Of a DNA stretch of 5,280 nucleotides, positions 1-5,280 are shown piece after piece. A program made the translations under genes and the position numbers. How positions within the stretch are numbered: position 1 is the stretch's first letter; each line of letters begins with the position of its first letter. The notes below the pieces were generated by a model. It saw nothing but the letters and a program-made list of their open reading frames with translations, did no database searches and was not told where the DNA came from. The stretch comes from Treponema sp. (GTDB lineage: Bacteria; Spirochaetota; Spirochaetia; Treponematales; Treponemataceae), in assembly GCA_016297415.1 (NCBI GenBank), contig JAEDGQ010000113.1, positions 1-5,280 of the forward strand, in the 5' to 3' direction.

Positions 1-36
1 TTCACGACTGGAAGCCATTTTTAGCAGGGAATATAT

Positions 37-42
37 TATAAT
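37..42 (+). promoter_or_regulatory. Possible -10 box upstream of the HD-domain gene
   Basis: A perfect TATAAT lies 82 bases before the start codon of the HD-domain gene. No good -35 box is visible at 16-18 bp upstream (the 17-bp position reads GCCATT). The surrounding ATTATAAT is its own reverse complement, so the match could equally serve the opposite strand. The rest of 1-123 shows only short open tails in each frame and no gene I can support. This is a weak call based on one hexamer. Confidence 0.25.
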
Positions 43-111
43 GCGTTTGCCCTACTTATAACATAAAAATCTGTAGAAATCTGCGGAATATGTGGATAAA
101 ATAATAAGGAC

Positions 112-116
112 AGGAG
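112..116 (+). promoter_or_regulatory. Ribosome binding site of the HD-domain gene
   Basis: AGGAG sits 7 bases before the ATG at 124. This is a standard Shine-Dalgarno spacing, and it supports that ATG over the later in-frame ATGs (Met7, Met15). Confidence 0.8.
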
Positions 117-123
117 TACAGCA

Positions 124-762
124 ATGCCTAGAAAGTATGAAATGAAAACTGAAAAACCTCTTAAGATGGACCAGAAAAATCTTCAGGAACTTTCTACTAT
201 TACATTTGCCCCATATATTTATCTTTCTACAGGGCTTATCGGAAAGGCCCGTCATGCAGGCGGCAATATGTTCCGTCATCAGATGGATACTTTTGCAATC
301 CTTATTGACTATGGTTATATTGATTCACCTTTGCTTAAGGCCTCAATCGTTCACGATACTGTAGAAGATATTCGTGATTTTGATAAAAACCAGATTATAA
401 ATGCAGACGAAGAAGGGCAGGCTGTACTTGATATTGTTATGGAAGTAACAAGGCGGGAAGATGAATCTAAAAAACAGTTCCTTCAGCGTATTCTTGATAC
501 AGGAAGTCAGAAAGCAAAAATCTTAAAATGTGCTGACCGTATTTCCAATATGATTTCTCTTGGATATGTTACAGATCCTGTTTTTATTGAACGCTACTGT
601 GATGAAACAGAATTCTTCCTTTTGCCAATGGCTCTCGAAGTTGACTTTAATATGTATCACGAACTTATTAATCTGATTATGACAAGAAGACGGTATCTTG
701 AAGACGGCGGTTATTTCTGTGACAGAAGCAAACCCACAACAAGTGCAGACAGCACCAAATAA
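124..762 (+). CDS. Stand-alone HD-domain phosphohydrolase, RelA/SpoT-hydrolase (MESH1/SAH) type
   Basis: This is a cytosolic protein of 212 residues with no signal peptide or membrane segment. Its core resembles the Mn-dependent (p)ppGpp 3'-pyrophosphohydrolase domain of RelA/SpoT and of small alarmone hydrolases. What is visible: H44 in ARHAGG and H52 in FRHQMDT, then the HD...ED signature IVHDTVEDI (H77, D78, E81, D82), then EVTRRE near 107-112, and KCADRISNM (135-143), with D138 matching the fourth metal ligand of the KLADRxxN motif. All four expected metal-binding positions and the catalytic ED pair are therefore present. No synthetase, TGS or ACT domain follows, and the length is close to that of MESH1-type proteins. 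The region after about 145 is not recognised, and the C-tail (200-212) is polar and probably disordered. The gene has its own RBS and is closed by a terminator, so it appears to be the last or only gene of its unit. The fold and metal site are well supported; (p)ppGpp as the substrate is inference, and another nucleotide is possible. Confidence 0.88.
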   Translation: MPRKYEMKTEKPLKMDQKNLQELSTITFAPYIYLSTGLIGKARHAGGNMFRHQMDTFAILIDYGYIDSPLLKASIVHDTVEDIRDFDKNQIINADEEGQAVLDIVMEVTRREDESKKQFLQRILDTGSQKAKILKCADRISNMISLGYVTDPVFIERYCDETEFFLLPMALEVDFNMYHELINLIMTRRRYLEDGGYFCDRSKPTTSADSTK

Positions 763-763
763 G

Positions 764-801
764 AAAAACAGACAGTTTGAAAGGGAGTGTCTGTTTTTTT
801 T
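764..801 (+). terminator. Rho-independent terminator after the HD-domain gene
   Basis: AAAAACAGACA (764-774) is an exact reverse complement of TGTCTGTTTTT (788-798), giving an 11-bp stem with a 13-base loop. The 3' arm runs into eight consecutive T (794-801). It begins one base after the stop codon, so transcription of the HD gene should end here. Confidence 0.9.
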
Positions 802-828
802 GCCTTATACAATGTATCGTGTTATAAT
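800..828 (+). promoter_or_regulatory. Promoter of the acyl-CoA synthetase gene
   Basis: TTGCCT (800-805, 4 of 6 matches to TTGACA) is separated by exactly 17 bp from a perfect TATAAT (823-828), a sigma-70 type arrangement. Transcription would start near 835, leaving a leader of about 25 bases with no room for a riboswitch. The -35 box overlaps the last two T of the preceding terminator. A second TATAAT (842-847) lies almost on the RBS and is an unlikely promoter. Confidence 0.65.
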
Positions 829-849
829 TTCATATCTTTTTTATAATTC

Positions 850-853
850 GGAG
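850..853 (+). promoter_or_regulatory. Ribosome binding site of the acyl-CoA synthetase gene
   Basis: GGAG lies 5 bases before the ATG at 859. It is a short but usable Shine-Dalgarno and fixes the start at that ATG. Confidence 0.65.
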
Positions 854-858
854 ACAAT

Positions 859-2826
859 ATGTTCCATTACACATTCCGTGAACTTCCAAAAAATCTTCCC
901 CTGATGATTAAAAATCAGGTAAAGAAAGTTCCAGATACAACTCTTCAGGCGTCTAAAAACAAAGAAGGAAAATTTGAATATTTTTCTTATCAGTCTGTTT
1001 ATGACGATTTTATTGCTCTTGCTTACCAGTTTAAGCAGATGGGAATTGAAAAGGGCAGTAATGTAGCCCTTATTTCTGACAATCGTCGTGAATGGCTTTT
1101 GACGGACTATGCTCTTCTTTCCCTTGGTGCTGCAGACGTTCCACGCGGTTGTGACAGTATGGGTAACGAAATCAGGTTTATTATCTCCTTCGCAGACTGT
1201 AAATATGGTGTTTTTGAAACAGGCCATCAGCTTAACAAAGTTCTGGAAAAAGTTGATGAAGTACCTTTAATGAAAACAGCAGTAGTTTTTGATCCTGTTC
1301 AAGATGATATTAAAGAACATGCTGCAGCCTGTGGTATTGAACTTATTCAGTTTGAAGACCTGCTGGCAAAAGCAAGGGAAGCATTTGCTTCAAATAAAGA
1401 AGCAATTCTTTCAGAAATTGAAGCCGGTATGGAAAAAATCGAACCAAACGATACTGCTACAATTATCTTTACATCAGGTACTACAGGAACTCCAAAAGGT
1501 GTAATGCTCACTCACGATAACTATATTTATCAGCTTTCTGTAATTCATAACTTCCTTCCTGCAAATCCCGGTGATATGTGGCTTTCAGTTCTTCCTGTAT
1601 GGCACAGTTTTGAACGTCTTATTCAGTATGTAGCGCCTCTCCTTAAAAATGGTCTTGCATATTCAAAACCTGTAGGTCAGATTCTTCTTGCTGATATGGC
1701 TGTAATCCGTCCTCAGTGGATGTGTGGTGTTCCTCGTCTTTGGGAAAGCCTTGCAAAAGGTGTTCAGAAAGCCATGAATAAGAAGGGTGGCATTGTTCTT
1801 GTTCTGTTCAATTTCTTTGTAAAAGTTGGCGGTGCTTATGCTGATCAGAAGGATAAGGTTACAGGTCATGTCTGCCGTCTGTACAAAAAACGAAGCCGCT
1901 TCCTGGATTTCTTAGCCGGTATTATTCCAATGTGTTTCCTGTGGCCTCTTAAAAAGCTGGGGGACCTTATTGTGTTCAAAAAACTCCAGGCAAAATTCGG
2001 TGGCCGTCTTCATGTAGCAATCAGCGGTGGTGGTGCACTTCAGCACGAAATTGATAACTTCTATCGTGCAGTTGGATTAAACCTTCTTGAAGGTTATGGT
2101 CTTACAGAAACTGCACCTGTAATTTCTTTCCGTAATCCACATGAACCACGCCCAGGCTGTGTAGGTGCTGTTTTCCCAAGTGTAGAAGTAAAAATCTGTG
2201 CTGAAGAAAATGGTGTAGTAACAGATGGAAGGGATATTGGTCCAGGAAAAAAAGGTCTTATTTTTGCCCGTGGCCGTCAGATAATGAAGGGCTATTACAA
2301 GCGTCCTGATTTGACTGAAAAAGTTATTGATAAAGACGGCTGGTTTAACACTGGAGATCTTGGTATCCGTACTTTTGATAACGAACTTAAGATTACAGGT
2401 CGTGCAAAGGATACAATTGTTCTTCTTGGCGGTGAAAATATTGAACCTGCAGTTCTTGAAGCAGAACTTTTAACAAGTGAATTTATTGAAAGTGTAATGG
2501 TTGTAGGTCAGGATAAAAAATCCCTGGGTGCTTTGATTGTTCCTTCAAAAGATGCCGTTGAAACATTCGCAAATGACAGGGGAATTACAGGCCTGACATA
2601 CGAAGCTCTTCTTGAACAGGAAGAAGTGGTACATCTTTTCGATGATATTGTTAAAAATTCTATCAGTACATCAAAAGGTTTCCGTTCTTGTGAAAAAATC
2701 GGTAAAGTTGCACTTTTGCCAAAGAGTTTTGAAGTTGGCGTAGAACTTTCTGCTAAACAGGAAATGATGCGTTATAAGATTGCAGAAATCTATAAAGAAA
2801 AAATTGAAGCTTTGTTCAGTGAATAA
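859..2826 (+). CDS. Long-chain-fatty-acid--CoA ligase (AMP-forming acyl-CoA synthetase)
   Basis: This 655-residue adenylate-forming enzyme activates fatty acids: ATP plus fatty acid gives acyl-adenylate, then acyl-CoA and AMP. It would act in the cytosol or at the inner face of the membrane, feeding phospholipid synthesis or fatty-acid salvage. The full ANL-family motif series is visible: the phosphate-binding loop TSGTTGTPKG (205-214), LPVWHSFER (245-253) typical of the long-chain branch, the adenine-binding EGYGLTET (411-418), GWFNTGDLG (494-502) with the ribose-binding D500, and the hinge GRAKD (514-518). Residues 310-380 carry hydrophobic stretches (IVLVLFNFF; FLAGIIPMCFLWPL) that fit the long-chain insert and need not be true membrane spans. 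Length is normal for the bacterial long-chain ligase family. One oddity: the C-terminal A10 stretch reads LSAKQEMMRYK (630-640), and aligning by eye with the usual LTPTLKLRR puts E635 where the adenylation lysine is expected, with K633 two residues before. The gene has its own promoter and RBS and appears monocistronic. Chain-length preference cannot be read from the sequence. Confidence 0.95.
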   Translation: MFHYTFRELPKNLPLMIKNQVKKVPDTTLQASKNKEGKFEYFSYQSVYDDFIALAYQFKQMGIEKGSNVALISDNRREWLLTDYALLSLGAADVPRGCDSMGNEIRFIISFADCKYGVFETGHQLNKVLEKVDEVPLMKTAVVFDPVQDDIKEHAAACGIELIQFEDLLAKAREAFASNKEAILSEIEAGMEKIEPNDTATIIFTSGTTGTPKGVMLTHDNYIYQLSVIHNFLPANPGDMWLSVLPVWHSFERLIQYVAPLLKNGLAYSKPVGQILLADMAVIRPQWMCGVPRLWESLAKGVQKAMNKKGGIVLVLFNFFVKVGGAYADQKDKVTGHVCRLYKKRSRFLDFLAGIIPMCFLWPLKKLGDLIVFKKLQAKFGGRLHVAISGGGALQHEIDNFYRAVGLNLLEGYGLTETAPVISFRNPHEPRPGCVGAVFPSVEVKICAEENGVVTDGRDIGPGKKGLIFARGRQIMKGYYKRPDLTEKVIDKDGWFNTGDLGIRTFDNELKITGRAKDTIVLLGGENIEPAVLEAELLTSEFIESVMVVGQDKKSLGALIVPSKDAVETFANDRGITGLTYEALLEQEEVVHLFDDIVKNSISTSKGFRSCEKIGKVALLPKSFEVGVELSAKQEMMRYKIAEIYKEKIEALFSE

Positions 2827-2832
2827 AGCAAT

Positions 2833-2927
2833 AGCGATGGGAGGGACGCGGAGCGTTGAGTATTCTGATGGCTTTTGCCGGCTGAATGCTCAATGGAGCG
2901 TCAGCGGAATCCCGGACGCAGCGACGG
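2833..2927 (+). repeat. GC-rich palindromic element of about 95 bp between ligase and lipoprotein
   Basis: Bases 2833-2932 are 60% G+C by direct count, in clear contrast to the AT-rich genes on both sides. The centre folds into a long hairpin: 2854-2872 pairs with 2877-2895 around a TTTT loop, with 17 of 19 positions paired counting G-U wobbles; the mismatches are 2866/2883 and 2868/2881. Outside it, GACGC (2845-2849) pairs with GCGTC (2898-2902) and GGGA (2839-2842) with TCCC (2910-2913). Direct repeats flank the hairpin: GGAGCGT (2850-2856 and 2895-2901) and GGACGC (2844-2849 and 2914-2919). The ends are near-identical 8-mers, AGCGATGG (2833-2840) and AGCGACGG (2920-2927), which may be the element's borders. 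No run of T follows the hairpin, so it is not a classical terminator. It looks like a REP/MITE-type or Rickettsia-palindrome-like element. I recall similar GC-rich extragenic sequences in Treponema but could not check copy number. Confidence 0.7.
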
Positions 2928-3030
2928 CTTTGCAGTTTCAATTTTATTTTCTTCCTGCGAAAACTTCCTTAATGGCAGTGAGCTTAAGCAAAATCTGGAT
3001 TCAAAAATAGAATATGAAAAATCTGAAAGT

Positions 3031-3294
3031 TTCAATGTGCGTGTTTTTGCTGACTTTGGTACAGGCACTATAGTTTAAGGTGGTGGAGATAAAAGTTATA
3101 GAGTTTCAGACAAGTTTACAGTGGAATTTTCCCCTTCTGATGATTATAAATTCATTAAGTGGACTGCTCAGGATAAGGATTCTTTGGCAGATCTTTCTGA
3201 CTGTGTAGAATTTGGAGATACAAAAAATACTTTAACTACAGTAAAAATCAAAAAATCTGGAAATATTCAGATTAAGCCGATTTGTCTTGAACGA
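3031..3294 (+). repeat. InlB-like beta-repeat unit 1 (contains the stop codon)
   Basis: About 88 codons, from FNVRVFADFGTGTIV to the closing motif IKPICLER. It follows the InlB/Listeria-Bacteroides pattern: a strand, a Gly-rich turn, KSYRVSDKFTVEFSP, then YKFIKW (Trp codon 3160-3162). It matches units 2 and 3 closely enough to show that the codons before and after the TAA at 3076 belong to one domain in one frame. Confidence 0.7.
3076..3078 (+). other. In-frame TAA inside the lipoprotein frame
   Basis: TAA follows the codons for FGTGTIV and precedes those for GGGDKSYRVSDKF. In repeat unit 2 the matching stretch reads FGKLEG-TNGENTYSLDEKI without a break, so the stop sits in the turn of the repeat where another residue is expected. 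No shift of frame is involved; a single base change (for example from TCA, GAA or AAA) would explain it. Both intact genes in the window also end in TAA, which argues against reassignment of this codon. Confidence 0.85.
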
Positions 3295-3651
3295 CCAAAA
3301 ATTGAAAATTTTGAACCTCAGCGAAGTCAGGCTGAAGTACCAAAAAACTCAACAATTAAAATTACTTTCAACAGGGCAATGAACCTTTCTTCAGAAGACT
3401 TTGCTAGAATTGAAATAAGTTCTTTTGGGGAAAATCTCAAGGATTATTATGAAGTTCCAGTTTTCAGCACAGACAAAAAAACAGTTACTTTCAATGCAAA
3501 AAGGAACAACCTTATTCCTGTAGATAGTACAAGAACCATTATTGTTAGTGTTCCGGGGGATTTTGACTACCTTTCGGAAGATGGAACTGAAATAACTCTT
3601 GAAAAAGCTGTTGCATATTCCTTTAAGATAAATAATAAAACCATTGATAAG

Positions 3652-3942
3652 GCAACTATAAAAGTTGAAGCGGATACTGAATTTGGAAAGCTTGAAGGTA
3701 CCAATGGCGAGAATACATACAGCCTTGATGAGAAAATCTATTCAAAATTCACACCTAAAGGAGCATATAATATTACAGGATGGTGTTTTAAAGATCAGAG
3801 CGGAAATGAAATTTCGGAGGAAAGAATAAAGGAATTCCTTGATTATGAAATTTCAGAAAACAAAATGGAATTCTCCGCAAAGATTATATTCGGTCTTGAG
3901 GAAAATGAGCGTGTAATCATTTCCCCAGTTTGTGTTGAAAGG
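3652..3942 (+). repeat. InlB-like beta-repeat unit 2
   Basis: About 97 codons. It opens with ATIKVEADTEFGKLEG, continues with NTYSLDEKIYSKFTPKGAYNITGW, and ends with ISPVCVER, parallel to IKPICLER at the end of unit 1. It is intact. The similarity to units 1 and 3 is at protein level only; the DNA has diverged, so these are old duplications. Confidence 0.7.
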
Positions 3943-4206
3943 ACTAAGCTGAACATATCCTTCATTGCAAGTCATGGAAATACCATCCCGTCGGAAGACA
4001 AATCGTACTACAGCGGAAATACTTTTAATCTGAGATATTCAGAAGACGGCGACTATGCATTTACCGGATGGAAAGTAATTGATGCTGCAACAAACCTGGA
4101 AGTGAACGATGTTTTGAAATTTGATAATGACGGTAAAGATGTTATGGTTGAAGTTCTTAAAACTGATATGGCTGTAAAAATCATTGCCGAAAATGGAGAG
4201 CGCCCT
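3943..4206 (+). repeat. InlB-like beta-repeat unit 3
   Basis: About 88 codons directly abutting unit 2. It begins TKLNISFIASHGNTIP, continues KSYYSGNTFNLRYSEDGDYAFTGW, and ends near KIIAENGER. It shares the strand-turn-strand-GW layout of the other two units but lacks the cysteine of the C-x-E-R closing motif. Confidence 0.65.
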
Positions 4207-5280
4207 GTAGTCATGGATTTTGTTCCAGGCTTTAAAAATGAGGGAGTTTATATAGACAGCATGTTGAAATTTATTTTTAACAAAGCTATGGATGCATCTT
4301 CTATTTATTGGACAAAAGAAGAGCTTTCAGAAATGGGAATAACCGAAGACCTATATGATTTGTATCCTGCTGAAGTAGATGGAAATACAATAAAAAATTC
4401 AGATGAAGAAATTTTGTATTACGCATACAGAAATGCAGGTGATGAAAGCGGTTCTTCCTTAGTTTATAAAAATTACACAATGAACATCCGGGGAACTACA
4501 GAAAACCTTTTGGCTCATTATGGATGCCCTTATTTTGATGTAACAAAAGCAATCTTGAATGTACCAGTCAATCAAAGTAATCTTCCGCCAAAGATTACAG
4601 AAATTGAATTCAAGATTTCAAAAGATATGGTTTCGTCAGAAGGAATTCCATTAAAAAGTTCATTCCAGAAATTCTATTTTACAGGTGCTACAATTGACAG
4701 CGATCCTCCTGACTTTGTTGATTTGGAAGTTGAACAGCTTCTGGAAAATGGCAGCTGGACGAAGGTAGAAAAGAAAGATAATGTTGATCATACAAAGCCA
4801 AACAACTTTAAGCATTTGAATATTGGTGCTAAAGCTCTCAAGGTTAAAGTCAAAGGTGTTGTTACAGATACAGGAAGTAAACCTGCAAAATTAAAAGTAT
4901 TCCTCGATCCGTTATATACAGATTATTATGACGGCCAGCAAAAAATTGAAGTTGGAGAAAAAAGCCTTCCTTCGGTTGGAGCGATTGCAGAATTCCCTGA
5001 AGGAATTGAATTTGATTTCTCTGAAAAAGATATTCCGCAAGGTATTTATCTTCTTTCTGTTGCAGCAGTTGATAATGCTGGAAAAGAAAAAGTTGAAAAC
5101 TTTAAGATGGTTTACGATTATACCCCTCCAGAAGTTTCAGAACTGACCTATGTTTCTACTTATGCACAGGACAGGGTGACTGTAGGCAGAAGAAATGAAA
5201 CAAGAGATATTTGTAAAACCGAAATTATTGGATTTAAGGATAATTCTATTAAAACAGTTACAAGGGATGAAAATGATGTA

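Larger units (their letters stand above)
2893..5280 (+). pseudogene. Broken surface lipoprotein with InlB-like and SbsA/Ig-like repeats, running off the window
   Basis: The frame starts at the only nearby in-frame ATG (2893), inside the palindromic element; a TTG at 2875 is an alternative. Neither has a Shine-Dalgarno or a promoter. The first residues (MERQRNPGRSDG) are element sequence. They are followed by a shortened hydrophobic stretch FAVSILFSS and a lipobox cysteine (C22, codon 2956-2958), then ENFLNGSELKQNLDSKIEYE, which resembles the mature start of Treponema lipoproteins. A TAA at 3076-3078 interrupts the first beta-repeat. After it the same frame is open for 734 codons to the window edge. 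Domains in order: InlB-like repeat (3031-3294), SbsA/Big_5-like Ig domain with ITFNRAM (about 3301-3645), two more InlB-like repeats (3652-3942, 3943-4206), a second Ig-like domain with FIFNKAM (about 4213-4560), then further beta-rich domains with TPPEVSEL (from 5128). The intact form would be an outer-membrane-anchored lipoprotein, probably for binding or adhesion; that role is inference. A downstream restart (GTG 3121, ATG 3379) would yield a protein without an export signal. A sequencing error at the TAA, or a functional chimeric start, cannot be excluded. Confidence 0.75.

Noticed and set aside
1..61. Tail of an upstream gene (frame 2 open to TAA at 59-61)
   Set aside because: The tail is 19 codons at the window edge with no recognisable sequence, and the other frames also show short tails. 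There is too little to choose one.
841..1227. Minus-strand open frame of 128 codons opposite the ligase start
   Set aside because: It lies wholly antisense to the well-supported ligase gene and its promoter, has no recognisable domain, and its composition is that of a reverse-complement shadow.
2856..2885. Tiny reading frame TTG...TGA after the GGAGG at 2840-2844
   Set aside because: It would encode only nine residues inside the palindrome and has poor spacing. The purine-rich GGGAGGGA is better explained as an arm of the element.
2857..2892. Hairpin read as an intrinsic terminator for the ligase
   Set aside because: The stem is strong, but what follows is ATGGAGCGTCAGCG with no run of T. 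It can at most stabilise or pause; it does not match the intrinsic terminator form seen at 764-801.
2780..3010. Open frame overlapping the ligase end, the element and the lipoprotein start
   Set aside because: It is out of frame with both neighbours, has no RBS, and its translation across 2929-3010 is a shifted reading of the lipobox region. It is a shadow created by the GC-rich element.
3076..3078. Programmed recoding (selenocysteine or stop reassignment) at the in-frame stop
   Set aside because: The codon is TAA, not TGA, and both intact genes in the window end with TAA. No recoding signal or following SECIS-like hairpin is apparent, so mutation or sequencing error is simpler.

Overview
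The window looks like chromosomal DNA from a spirochaete, most likely a host-associated or rumen-type Treponema. The grounds are an AT-rich coding style, a lipoprotein N-terminus of the form ...LFSSC-ENFLNG, and a large surface-type protein that mixes InlB-like repeats with SbsA-type Ig-like domains. I make this assignment from recollected family resemblance; no database search was possible.

Layout, all on the + strand. Bases 1-123 are a leader with no gene I can support. At 124-762 lies a small stand-alone HD-domain protein of the RelA/SpoT-hydrolase (MESH1/SAH) type. A strong intrinsic terminator follows (764-801). A compact promoter (800-828) then starts a separate transcription unit for a 655-residue long-chain acyl-CoA synthetase (859-2826). 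Directly behind its stop codon is a GC-rich, strongly palindromic element of about 95 bp (2833-2927). From the end of this element to the window edge runs a long reading frame for a repeat-rich lipoprotein. Its signal peptide is cut into by the element, it has no visible promoter or ribosome binding site of its own, and it carries an in-frame TAA at 3076-3078. I call it a pseudogene or silent gene, broken at its 5' end but open for at least 734 codons after the stop.

Functionally the HD protein (probable nucleotide/alarmone hydrolase) and the acyl-CoA synthetase (fatty-acid activation) look like ordinary independent housekeeping genes. The unusual part is the junction at 2827-3078: a palindromic element has apparently replaced the promoter, RBS, start and first part of the signal peptide of a surface lipoprotein, and supplies an alternative ATG and an arginine-containing n-region. 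The same gene has a nonsense codon 40 codons after the lipobox cysteine. I see no CRISPR array, tRNA, rRNA or transposase gene.
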